From positions 1 to 64,000 of the forward strand of contig NZ_JAQIFT010000043.1 in the NCBI RefSeq assembly GCF_027857615.1: a DNA stretch of 64,000 nucleotides, read 5' to 3'. The notes below the pieces were generated by a model. The model saw only the letters and a program-made list of their open reading frames with translations, ran no database searches and had not been told where the DNA came from. This DNA comes from Holtiella tumoricola (lineage in GTDB: Bacteria > Bacillota > Clostridia > Lachnospirales > Cellulosilyticaceae). The translations under genes and the position numbers were made by a program. The stretch's first letter is position 1; every line of letters starts with the position of its first letter. Of this stretch, positions 52,871 to 61,234 are shown piece by piece.

Positions 52871-53515
52871 TTATTCAATGTACTCTAGAAGTTTTGCCTT
52901 ATCAGCGATAATCGTATGATGCCCACGTTTAAAGATGATTCCTTCCTCTTTTAAACGTTTCATAAGCCTTGTGGTTGTTATAACATGAACACCTATGTAT
53001 TTTGAGAGCTCAGCATATGAAAAACATTTATGGAGATGAAGCTGTCCATCTTTAACACAAGCGAGCTCTAGAAGTGCTTTGCATAAGTTAGAAAGATTAT
53101 TACCATGCTCTAAGTGATGGAAATGAGCGAGTACACCGTCATAGTGTTGCAGTGTTATTTCAACAAGCCAAGGATAAAAATGTGGATGTGTATTGATAAA
53201 ATAAGTAAATTGAGTATAGGGAATCTCATAAAGTATGCAATCTGATTTAGCTATAATAGAAAAGGCAGAAAAGGTATCATCTTTATAAGCAGGTGAATAG
53301 ATAGGTGAAAAACCTAATAAGTCTCCAGCTTTAAAGTACTGGTAAATCTTTTCATCGCCATTTCTGGAAATACTAGTAAGAGCACATACCCCCTCTAGCA
53401 GACAGTAGACAAAGTGATGACCATGTTCAGAATTATAAAGTGCTTCATCTTTTACGGCAATCCTATGGACACCGATTTTTTTTAGTTGTTCAAAATGTAC
53501 ATTTCTTGATGTCAT
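52871..53515 (-). CDS. Crp/Fnr-family transcriptional regulator
   Basis: This regulator of about 214 residues has a cyclic-nucleotide-binding-type sensor barrel (about 15-120; CLLEGVCALTSISRNGDEKIYQYFKAGDLLG). A long dimer helix and a C-terminal winged helix-turn-helix follow (about 150-205; FSYAELSKYIGVHVITTTRLMKRLKEEG). It lacks the N-terminal cysteine cluster of Fnr and the cAMP-binding Arg-Ser signature. It is therefore more like CprK-type sensors of small, sometimes phenolic, ligands. I prefer the second Met (53515) because GAGG lies upstream; ATG 53530 is in frame. It stands between two genes that carry matching palindromes and is the obvious candidate to bind them. Confidence 0.87.
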   Translation of the reverse strand: MTSRNVHFEQLKKIGVHRIAVKDEALYNSEHGHHFVYCLLEGVCALTSISRNGDEKIYQYFKAGDLLGFSPIYSPAYKDDTFSAFSIIAKSDCILYEIPYTQFTYFINTHPHFYPWLVEITLQHYDGVLAHFHHLEHGNNLSNLCKALLELACVKDGQLHLHKCFSYAELSKYIGVHVITTTRLMKRLKEEGIIFKRGHHTIIADKAKLLEYIE

Positions 53516-53626
53516 AATATGTGTCCTCATATCTATAAAATATAAATCTTAAGAAGTAATAATGTGATTATATAATATATTTTAAATGAAAAATGATAAA
53601 TTTGGAATATATTTTAGTAAAATTTT

Positions 53627-53650
53627 AAAAAATATCACGTGATGTTTTTT
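53627..53650. promoter_or_regulatory. 24-bp palindromic operator in the sulfotransferase promoter
   Basis: Inverted repeat AAAAAATATC-ACGT-GATGTTTTTT. Its centre (53638.5) is 29.5 bases before the -10 TATAAT (53668-53673), about -41.5 from the predicted start. This is within one base of the geometry at 51337-51360. It lies between the divergent crp/fnr and sulfotransferase genes and could also act on the regulator. Confidence 0.75.
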
Positions 53651-53705
53651 ACTAAAGCTATAAATGTTATAATTTTAACAACAAATTAATGAAAGAGGTG
53701 TAGAT

Positions 53706-55586
53706 ATGTTACAAGAAACGATTAAGTATGAAAAAATTGACCACTTAGTTAATAGACAATACGAGCAAGAACAAATGATGTTAAAAACTTTTAATGAAGG
53801 ACACTATACTTTAGAAAATCCTTATGTAAAAGTAAATCCTTATTTTGTATCTCCTCTTACAGCGCTTGTTATGTTTAGAACTGAAGAATCTGTTACTGCT
53901 ACCATTACTGTAAAAGGTAAAGAAGAAGCAGGAAATATTACGCATACATTTAAAGCAGGTACAGAACATAAGCTTCCAATTTTAGGTCTATATCCAAACT
54001 ACCAAAATACTGTAGAGATTAAACTATCAAATGGGGAGAGTACACAAATTAAATTGCAAACAGATGAGTTAAATGATATGCCTCATCAAGCTACATATAT
54101 CAAGACAACAAGTGAATACATGCAAGATCAAATTATGTTTGTCACACCATCTGGCGACTCACTTGCAGGAGGATATGATTATAGAGGGGATTGCCGTTGG
54201 CATTTAGTAGAACCTTTTATCTTTGATATGAAGCGTGCTAAAAACGGAAATATTTTAATTGGTTCTAATCGTCTTATGAAGGTACCTTATTATACAGCAG
54301 GATTATGTGAAATGAGCCTAATGGGGAAGGTTTATACAGAGTATTGTATTCCAGGTAGTTATCACCATGATCAATTTGAAATGGAAGATGGCAACTTACT
54401 GATCTTAACACAAGAAAAAGATGCTAAAACTTCAGAAGATATGTGTGTTCTTGTAGATCGTAATACAGGAGAAATTATCAAATCTTGGGATTACAAAAAA
54501 GTGCTTCCACAAGATGTAGCCAAGTCAGGTAGCTGGAGTGAGCATGACTGGTTCCACAATAATGCCGTTTGGTATGATAAACGTACAAATTCTCTTACCT
54601 TATCAGGTAGACACCAAGATGCAGTCATCAATATTGATTATGAAACAGGAGATCTTAACTGGATTATTGGTGACCCAGAAGGATGGCCACAAGAAATGGT
54701 AGAGAAGTACTTCTTTACACCTGTAGGAGATGGCGAGTTTGATTGGCAATATGAACAACATGCTTGTATGATGCTCCCAGATGGTGATGTGATGGTATTT
54801 GACAATGGGCACTGGAGAGCTAAAAATAAAGAAAACTATGTACTTAATAGAGATAACTTCTCACGTGGGGTTAGATACCGTATTAATACAGAAGATATGA
54901 CCATTGAGCAAGTATGGCAATTTGGGAAGGAAAGGGCTAATCATTTCTATTCTTCTTATATCTCAAATGTGGAATACTATAGAGATGGGTATTACTTAGT
55001 ACACTCAGGTGGTATTGGTTACAATCATGGTGTAACATGTGAAGAACTTCCTGTTTATATGGATTTAAGTGATCCAGAAAACAAACTTAACAGTATTACA
55101 GTAGAAATAATGGATGGGGAAGTAATGTTTGAAATGCATTTACCATCTAACTACTACCGTGCAGAAAAAATGCGTTTCTATCATGAAGGGGAGAACCTTA
55201 CATTTGGTAAAGGACGTGTACTCGGTGAGATTGGTAAAACAGAAGAATTTGAAACAGGGATTCCAGGCGTAGAAATAACAGGAGAGCTTATCCCTGCATT
55301 CCATGAAGCAAGTGTAGTAGAAGAAGAAGACCGTATTGTATTTGAGGCTAAATTCAAACGTGGTCAACTTGCTATGCTTCAACTTGAAAGAGGTCAAGAG
55401 GAGCATAGATATTATATTTCAACAAGTGCGAAACCATTTCTTGCAATGTGTGTAGGTACGTTCCAACCAAAAGATGATCGTACAGTAACGATCAATGTAA
55501 ATAAAGAAGGATTAAAAGGTGAGTTTGATTTAAGACTTATTGTAGATGATAAAAAATATGAGTCAGGATTGAAATTAAAATTTTAA
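53706..55586 (+). CDS. aryl-sulfate sulfotransferase (ASST), cytoplasmic form
   Basis: ASST moves sulfate groups from one phenolic ester to another phenol without PAPS. This 626-residue protein has an N-terminal beta-sandwich (about 50-140, ASST_N-like) and a propeller domain. Conserved parts include WHLVEPFIFDMKRAKNGNIL, EHDWFHNNAVWYD, SGRHQDAVINIDYETG with WIIGDPEGWP, and YEQHACMMLPDGDVMVFDNGHW. These hold several His, among which the transiently sulfurylated residue is expected. Well-studied enterobacterial ASSTs are exported, but this one has no signal peptide. AGAGGTG precedes the ATG. The operator-bearing promoter and SLC13 permease suggest an import-and-transfer module for sulfated aromatics. 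Confidence 0.88.
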   Translation: MLQETIKYEKIDHLVNRQYEQEQMMLKTFNEGHYTLENPYVKVNPYFVSPLTALVMFRTEESVTATITVKGKEEAGNITHTFKAGTEHKLPILGLYPNYQNTVEIKLSNGESTQIKLQTDELNDMPHQATYIKTTSEYMQDQIMFVTPSGDSLAGGYDYRGDCRWHLVEPFIFDMKRAKNGNILIGSNRLMKVPYYTAGLCEMSLMGKVYTEYCIPGSYHHDQFEMEDGNLLILTQEKDAKTSEDMCVLVDRNTGEIIKSWDYKKVLPQDVAKSGSWSEHDWFHNNAVWYDKRTNSLTLSGRHQDAVINIDYETGDLNWIIGDPEGWPQEMVEKYFFTPVGDGEFDWQYEQHACMMLPDGDVMVFDNGHWRAKNKENYVLNRDNFSRGVRYRINTEDMTIEQVWQFGKERANHFYSSYISNVEYYRDGYYLVHSGGIGYNHGVTCEELPVYMDLSDPENKLNSITVEIMDGEVMFEMHLPSNYYRAEKMRFYHEGENLTFGKGRVLGEIGKTEEFETGIPGVEITGELIPAFHEASVVEEEDRIVFEAKFKRGQLAMLQLERGQEEHRYYISTSAKPFLAMCVGTFQPKDDRTVTINVNKEGLKGEFDLRLIVDDKKYESGLKLKF

Positions 55587-55594
55587 TAGATAAT

Positions 55595-55623
55595 AAGGGG
55601 TTGCCAAAAGGTAGCCCTTTTTG
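55595..55623 (+). terminator. intrinsic terminator after the sulfotransferase gene
   Basis: Stem AAGGGGTTGCC / GGTAGCCCTT with an AAAA loop and a T-run. Confidence 0.8.
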
Positions 55624-55721
55624 ATGTGGAAAATCCTTGACCAAGATGTGTTTTTGGGAGAATATAGAAGATAGGATAAAGCATAATTTTTAATAAAATA
55701 GGGAATAGATGGAGGCAAGAG

Positions 55722-56312
55722 ATGTATACAGCATGTCTGAATTTAGAAGGTAAGAAAGTAACGATAGTAGGTGGTGGCAAGGTTGCATATCGTAAGGCAG
55801 TAGCATTAGAAAATGAGAAATGTGACTTACATATTATTGCACCAAGCTTTATAGAGGCGTTTAAAAGTCTAGGGCCAGAGGTTAATCTCGTTTATAAATG
55901 CTATGAAGAAGGTGATTGTGCCAATAGCTTTCTAGTAGTAGCAGCCACAGATGATTACGAGACAAATCAAGCCGTAGGAGCATTTTGTAAGCGTGCTAAT
56001 AAACTGTGTAATGTGGTAGATAATAAGGAACTTTCTAGTTTTATTGTCCCTTCTTCCTTTAAAAGAGGTGATTTGATGATTGCTGTATCAACAGGGGGAG
56101 CCAGTCCTTCTCTAGCGGCCCTTATTAAAAAAGAATTAGAAGAAAAGTATGATGCATCCTATGTGGAACTTATGGATGTACATAGACGTTTAAGAGCACA
56201 AGTATTACAACAAGTAGAAGATGAAATGGAGAAGAAAAAAATATTAAATCACCTTGCTACTTTAAGCCTAGAGGAGTTGAAGACCTATGAAAAAAGCCAT
56301 TTTGGTTGTTAG
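55722..56312 (+). CDS. sirC: precorrin-2 dehydrogenase (SirC-type)
   Basis: This enzyme oxidises precorrin-2 to sirohydrochlorin with NAD. It is a short form of 196 residues with the Rossmann motif VTIVGGGKVAYRKA at about 14-27, followed by NVVDNKELSSFIVPSSFKRGDLMIAVSTGGASPSLA-like sequence typical of the CysG N-terminal/Met8 family. GGAGG precedes ATG 55722. It overlaps the chelatase gene by 26 bases, so the pair works in sequence. Its substrate comes from the CobA domain at 14572-16068, far from it in the window. Confidence 0.9.
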   Translation: MYTACLNLEGKKVTIVGGGKVAYRKAVALENEKCDLHIIAPSFIEAFKSLGPEVNLVYKCYEEGDCANSFLVVAATDDYETNQAVGAFCKRANKLCNVVDNKELSSFIVPSSFKRGDLMIAVSTGGASPSLAALIKKELEEKYDASYVELMDVHRRLRAQVLQQVEDEMEKKKILNHLATLSLEELKTYEKSHFGC

Positions 56313-57060
56313 CTTTGGAACAAGCTATTTAGAACAGAAGAAAGAAAGTATTGATCCATGTATCCATGCCATTGAAGAAGCTTTTAGTGACTGGGATGTG
56401 TATGAAAGTTTTTCATCAAGTTTTTTGAGAAAGCGTTTATTAAAAGAGCATAATCTAAAGATGTTGTCACCAGAAGAAAGTATGGAAACGTTGCAACAGG
56501 AAGGATATGAGAAGGTTATTATTCAACCCCTCTTTTTAATAGAAGGAATAGAATATGATAAATTACTAGAACTTCAACAAGCCTATGAAGGAGAAACAGG
56601 CATTCATCAAGTTGCAGTAGGGAAGGCATTATTAAGTACACAACAGGACTACACAAAAGTGGTTAAGGAGCTTGAAGACCTTTACAGTGGGTTAGATTCA
56701 GATCTTCTTTTACTTGGACATGGTACAACGCATCAAGCACATGCATCTTATGCTCAACTTAGAGAAATGTTAGATAAGACAACACTAAACTGCATTGTGA
56801 CAACCTTAGAAGATAGAAGTCATTTGGAGATGCTTCCTTTTAAAAATGAGAAGGTTACAGTGGTGCCTTTTATGCTTGTAGCAGGTATGCATATATTAAG
56901 AGATGTGATGGGAGACCATGAGGAATCTTTTAAATATGGGTTAGAGCAAATGGGTAAGCAGGTAGAGGTAGTAAAAAAAGGCTTAGGGAGTTATACGAGT
57001 ACAAGAGCCGTATACATTGGACATATTCAAAATGTGATAGATACATGGGAAAATAAGTAG
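56287..57060 (+). CDS. cbiK: sirohydrochlorin cobaltochelatase, CbiK type
   Basis: CbiK inserts Co(II) (in vitro also Fe(II)) into sirohydrochlorin. The protein has 257 residues and two similar alpha/beta halves. The N-terminal ILVVSFGTSYLEQKKESI and the metal-binding His in LLGHGTTHQAHASY (near 140) are family features, and a second His-bearing motif, MLVAGMHILRDVMGDHE, lies near 197-213. It starts inside the 3' end of sirC. Because AsrC needs siroheme and no separate ferrochelatase is seen here, this enzyme may supply siroheme as well as or instead of the B12 route. Confidence 0.9.
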   Translation: MKKAILVVSFGTSYLEQKKESIDPCIHAIEEAFSDWDVYESFSSSFLRKRLLKEHNLKMLSPEESMETLQQEGYEKVIIQPLFLIEGIEYDKLLELQQAYEGETGIHQVAVGKALLSTQQDYTKVVKELEDLYSGLDSDLLLLGHGTTHQAHASYAQLREMLDKTTLNCIVTTLEDRSHLEMLPFKNEKVTVVPFMLVAGMHILRDVMGDHEESFKYGLEQMGKQVEVVKKGLGSYTSTRAVYIGHIQNVIDTWENK

Positions 57061-57145
57061 AATACTGGCTTAGGGTTTACAAAAAGAAGGTTTTTATATA
57101 AGATAGAAACGAGCAATGGACAAGACAGAAGGAGACTTTTAAGTA

Positions 57146-57373
57146 ATGAATAAAGAACAAATGGTTAAAGATATATTAAGTATACGTCGTAGAGTGAATG
57201 TAGCAAAAGGAAAAAATATTAGAGAGATTGAGATTTTTGAAGAGCAAGTAGAGAAATCTCACAAACGTATAGAGCAAGCAAGATATATTTCAAAAAAATT
57301 CAATGAAGATGAACTTGTTCGTATTCAAAATGCTTATGAAAGCTTAAGAAGTGTACCAAGCGTACAACAATAA
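57146..57373 (+). CDS. small hypothetical protein, 75 residues
   Basis: A highly charged, probably all-helical protein of 75 residues with no membrane segment. It has a good AAGGAGA ribosome site and is followed directly by a strong terminator, so it is probably real. It lies 85 bases after cbiK. I recognise no family. Confidence 0.65.
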   Translation: MNKEQMVKDILSIRRRVNVAKGKNIREIEIFEEQVEKSHKRIEQARYISKKFNEDELVRIQNAYESLRSVPSVQQ

Positions 57374-57380
57374 AGGATAG

Positions 57381-57415
57381 AAAAAGGGTGTTGCAGTGAT
57401 TGCAACACCCTTTTT
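57381..57415. terminator. bidirectional terminator between small gene and MATE gene
   Basis: AAAAAGGGTGTTGCA / TGCAACACCCTTTTT, a 15-bp perfect stem with a 5-base loop, between convergent genes. Confidence 0.93.
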
Positions 57416-57426
57416 ACTATATGTGA

Positions 57427-58842
57427 TTAAAGTGCTGGTACTTCGTCTTCGTTACCAGCATTGTTTTCATCTTCGTTTTCAACTGACTTAGCAGCGAAAG
57501 CTTTTTTTACAACAACGATTGCAAGTGGCATAAAGATAACAGCACAAACAATCTCTGCAATTGGATAGCAGAACCATACGGCATCTAATCCTACGAATTG
57601 AGCAAAGAGCCATGCGCATGGAATGATGAGTACGAGCTGACGTAAAAGGGACATAACCAATGATTTGAAACCATGTCCAATAGATTGGAACATAGTTGAA
57701 AGGGTAATCCCGATAGATGCAGGAATGAAGCAAAGGCTAAGTACGCGTAAAACATAAATACCCATTTGAACCATTTCTGGACTTCCATCAAAGAGTGCAA
57801 GAAGTTGTTCTGGAAGTAACCAGAAGATTCCTGTTCCTGCAAGCATAATAATGAAGGAAGTTGTAAGTGTTAGTTTTAAGGTTTGAATAAAACGTTTCTT
57901 GTTGTTAGCACCAAAGTTGTAACCCATAATAGGCATTGCGCCTTGAGTTAAACCAAATACTGGCATGAAGATGAAGGATTGAAGCTTAAAGTAGATCCCA
58001 AAGATGGCAACTGCTGTAGAAGAGAAGGCCATTAAGATACCATTTAAGAATGTAGTTGTTACAGAACCAATGGCATTCATAACGATAACTGGGAAACCAA
58101 CTTTATAGATATCAATAATATGTTCTTTTTCAAGTTTGAAGCCTTTAATTTGTAAATGTACTTCATGTGATTTAATGTGGAACATCACAAGTACAAAGAT
58201 CATGGCACAAATTTGCCCGATAACTGTTGCAATAGCAGCTCCCTTAATCCCCATTGCTGGAAGCCCGAATAATCCAAAGATAAGGATTGGATCGAGAATA
58301 ATATTGGTAACCGCACCAATAAGTTGAGAGAACATTGGAATAATCATATTACCTGTAGCTTGTAAAGTTCTAGAGCAAGTAATCTCTACAAAGATCCCAA
58401 ATGAGAAGATCAGTACGATTTGTAAGTAAGATGTCCCCATATCAATAATTGTTGCATCGTTTGAGAAAAGCCCCATAAAGAAGCGTGTTGCGAAAATACC
58501 AATGAGCATAAAGACGATGGCATTCATAATCGCTACAAAGAAACCTGTACTTGCAATTTTAGATGCCACAACTTTGTCACCTTCGCCTAATTTACGAGCG
58601 ATCAGTGAGTTAACCCCAACACCTACACCAAGTGCAAATGCAATAATAAGCATTTGAAGTGGGAAGGCAAGAGAAACCGCTGTTAATGCATTTTCGCCAA
58701 TACGAGATACGAAAATACTATCGACAACGTTATACAATGACTGTACCAACATAGAAAAGATAGCTGGTATAGACATACTTGCAAGCAATCTTCCAACAGG
58801 CATTGTACCTAATCTTTCAGATCTTGAATTGTTGTTTTGCAT
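57427..58842 (-). CDS. MATE family efflux transporter
   Basis: A multidrug/toxin extrusion antiporter with 12 predicted helices in 471 residues. The family start LLASMSIPAIFSMLVQSLYNVVDSIFVSRIGENAL is partly quoted here only as FVSRIGENALTAVSL, and the second half repeats it with LTQGAMPIMGYNFGANNKKR. The C-terminal tail is acidic (ENEDENNAGNEDE). ATG 58842 on minus has a GGGGG-type site upstream. The substrate is unknown. It is divergent from the first chemoreceptor gene. Confidence 0.92.
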   Translation of the reverse strand: MQNNNSRSERLGTMPVGRLLASMSIPAIFSMLVQSLYNVVDSIFVSRIGENALTAVSLAFPLQMLIIAFALGVGVGVNSLIARKLGEGDKVVASKIASTGFFVAIMNAIVFMLIGIFATRFFMGLFSNDATIIDMGTSYLQIVLIFSFGIFVEITCSRTLQATGNMIIPMFSQLIGAVTNIILDPILIFGLFGLPAMGIKGAAIATVIGQICAMIFVLVMFHIKSHEVHLQIKGFKLEKEHIIDIYKVGFPVIVMNAIGSVTTTFLNGILMAFSSTAVAIFGIYFKLQSFIFMPVFGLTQGAMPIMGYNFGANNKKRFIQTLKLTLTTSFIIMLAGTGIFWLLPEQLLALFDGSPEMVQMGIYVLRVLSLCFIPASIGITLSTMFQSIGHGFKSLVMSLLRQLVLIIPCAWLFAQFVGLDAVWFCYPIAEIVCAVIFMPLAIVVVKKAFAAKSVENEDENNAGNEDEVPAL

Positions 58843-59016
58843 GAAAGTATAACCCCCTATATTAAATTTTTAATTGAATCCACTGTTGTGTAAACACATC
58901 CTATTAGTATAGTCCTTTTAAAAATAAATTTCTATACGTCTATTTGTAAATTAAGTAGATAGGTATAGAAAATGTTATGCGCAAATCCTACAAAAAATAA
59001 AAATATAAGGTTATAT

Positions 59017-59045
59017 TTGAATAAAATTGTTTACTATTGTATAGT
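59017..59045 (+). promoter_or_regulatory. promoter of the first chemoreceptor gene
   Basis: TTGAAT (59017-59022), 17 bases, TATAGT (59040-59045). The palindrome TTACTAT-TGT-ATAGTAA (59031-59047) overlaps the -10 and could be an operator. It is not a sigma-D flagellar promoter. Confidence 0.6.
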
Positions 59046-59105
59046 AAGTTAGGGCGTAAAAGTTGTAAAAAAGAAATTATACAAATGAGACAACAGGAGG
59101 AGAAG

Positions 59106-61076
59106 ATGAAAAGGGTACACAAATCGATTAGGGAAAAAATTGAAAGACAATTTTCTATGATTTTATTATTTACAGCACTTTTGCTTACAGTCGTTGCCAT
59201 ATCCATTGGTTATACTACTGTGAATAATACAGTGAAAGAGATGATGCCAGAGATTGTTACAATGACAGCTTCAGCTATAGAAAATAAGCTAGAGCTCTTT
59301 AGAAATGTTGTAACCAATGTGGCGAAGATGGAAGGAATTGCTGATCCGGATATTCCTATGAGTGAGAAGTTTGGGGAACTAGAGGAAAATAGAGCTTATA
59401 TCAATGCAGACACATTGGTAATGGCGACTATGGATGGCGATATTATTAGACAAGATGGTAAGAAGGCGAGCATTAAAGATACGGATGTGTATATGCACAC
59501 AACAAAAGGTGAAACGTATATCTCTTCACCACAATTTAATCCTGTATCAGAAACCATGCGCTTTAATGTAGCTACACCTATTTATTACAATGGTGAGATG
59601 GTCAACATCTTAGTTGCCACATTTGATGCAGGCAAGTTAACAGAGATGATTAGCAACTTGAAAATAGGAGATAATGGGCGCGCATTTATTATTGATCAAA
59701 CAGGTACAACAATAGCTCATCTAGATACAGACCGTGTGAACAACCAAGAAAACATCATGACTTTAGCACAAGAAGATAAAAAATATAAAACAGTATCTCG
59801 TGTTCATGAAAAGATGATTAATGGTGAGCTTGGGATGGATACATATAAATTTGGTGGGAAAAAATATATATCAGGTTATGGGCCAATACCAGGTACGCAG
59901 TGGTCTGTAGGCATTTCGTTACCCAATTATGAAGTAGTCAAGGAATTACGTATGCTCGTAGCCATTATGCTTGTTCTTTGCATTGTTTGTTTAGTAGTAG
60001 GTGGAAGAATTATACGTAAATTAGCTTACGCTATTACACAACCTATTGAAAGCTTGACAGAGCGTGCTAAAAAGATGCAAGAAGGTGACTTAAGCTCAAC
60101 GATAGCAGCTATTGAAACAAAAGATGAACTTGAAACCCTCTTTATTTCACTTAGAGATATGATGAGAGGTATAGCGGTGTATATTAAAGATATAGACTAT
60201 GTCTTACATAACCTAGCAGAAGGCGACTTAACTGTAGCCAGTCAAATCGAGTATAAGGGAGACTTTGCACCTATTAAGCAGTCTCTTAATATGATTGGAA
60301 ATAAACTTAATACAACGATGAAAGAAATTCACCATGTATCTGAGCATGTATTAGAACAAGCAGGTAGAGTGTCAGAAACAGCAACAGAACTTGCGGCTTC
60401 AGCCACAGAGCAAGCAGCTTCTATAGAAGAGATGAATGCAACTATTAATGATATGGCAGACCAAATCAAAACAAGTAGCAATCATGCACAACAAGTTAAT
60501 GAAGTTGCACAAACTGTAATGGTTGAGATTGAACAAGGTACGGGTCAAATGCGTCAGATGGAAGAAGCCATTGTTAAGATTCAAACTTCAACGGGAGAAA
60601 TCTCTGAAATCATTAAAGTCATTGACCAGATTGCAGCTCAAACTAATCTTCTAGCCCTCAATGCTTCCATAGAAGCAGCACGTGCGGGGGATGCAGGACG
60701 CGGCTTCTTAGTAGTTGCCAATGAGGTTAAAGACCTTGCTGCACGCAGTATGCAAGCAGCAAAACAAACAACTGAATTAGTAGATGCAACGGTTCAGTCT
60801 GTAGAAGGTGGCACAGAGATTATTACAAAGACCACAGGGTCCTTTAATAAAATCGTAGAAAGCATTGATACAGTTATTGCAAGTGTTGAGAAAAGTGCAG
60901 AGATTGCACACAGTCAATCTGAAGCAGTAACAGATATTACAGCAGCGATTGATGAGATTTCTCAGCTTGTACAAACCACAGCAGCCAATGCCGAAGAGAG
61001 TTCGGCAAGTAGTGATGAACTTGCAAATGGCGCAAAAGTGCTTCAAGAGAAAATTAATCATTTTAAAGTTAATTAG
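59106..61076 (+). CDS. methyl-accepting chemotaxis protein with Cache sensor
   Basis: A transmembrane chemoreceptor of 656 residues. TM1 is at about 17-38 and an extracellular double-Cache ligand-binding domain covers about 45-275 (ADTLVMATMDGDIIRQDGK, TWSVGISL-type strands). TM2 is at about 281-300, then HAMP (about 300-355) and a second HAMP-like segment. The signalling hairpin has its tip at IDQIAAQTNLLALNASIEAARAGDAGRGF. ATG 59106 is chosen for AGGAGG 5 bases upstream; earlier in-frame starts lack a site. The next gene is a paralogue of the same length. Confidence 0.92.
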   Translation: MKRVHKSIREKIERQFSMILLFTALLLTVVAISIGYTTVNNTVKEMMPEIVTMTASAIENKLELFRNVVTNVAKMEGIADPDIPMSEKFGELEENRAYINADTLVMATMDGDIIRQDGKKASIKDTDVYMHTTKGETYISSPQFNPVSETMRFNVATPIYYNGEMVNILVATFDAGKLTEMISNLKIGDNGRAFIIDQTGTTIAHLDTDRVNNQENIMTLAQEDKKYKTVSRVHEKMINGELGMDTYKFGGKKYISGYGPIPGTQWSVGISLPNYEVVKELRMLVAIMLVLCIVCLVVGGRIIRKLAYAITQPIESLTERAKKMQEGDLSSTIAAIETKDELETLFISLRDMMRGIAVYIKDIDYVLHNLAEGDLTVASQIEYKGDFAPIKQSLNMIGNKLNTTMKEIHHVSEHVLEQAGRVSETATELAASATEQAASIEEMNATINDMADQIKTSSNHAQQVNEVAQTVMVEIEQGTGQMRQMEEAIVKIQTSTGEISEIIKVIDQIAAQTNLLALNASIEAARAGDAGRGFLVVANEVKDLAARSMQAAKQTTELVDATVQSVEGGTEIITKTTGSFNKIVESIDTVIASVEKSAEIAHSQSEAVTDITAAIDEISQLVQTTAANAEESSASSDELANGAKVLQEKINHFKVN

Positions 61077-61086
61077 AAAATCAAAA

Positions 61087-61123
61087 GGTATTGTATCGTA
61101 TTAAGATGCAGTGCCTTTTTTGT
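61087..61123 (+). terminator. terminator between the two chemoreceptor genes
   Basis: A G-U-rich stem GGTATTGTAT / ATGCAGTGCC is followed by TTTTTTG. Weak by base pairing but well placed. Confidence 0.55.
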
Positions 61124-61133
61124 ATAAAAATGA

Positions 61134-61162
61134 TTGAATAAAATTATACAATATTATATACT
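61134..61162 (+). promoter_or_regulatory. promoter of the second chemoreceptor gene
   Basis: TTGAAT (61134-61139), 17 bases, TATACT (61157-61162). The -35 region shares the 12-base sequence TTGAATAAAATT with the promoter of the first chemoreceptor gene. Confidence 0.65.
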
Positions 61163-61234
61163 AAATTTAGTTATTTTGGGTGAAAAGTCCCAATAATAAG
61201 TCAAAACTAATCATAAAATATGAGGAGGAAGCAG

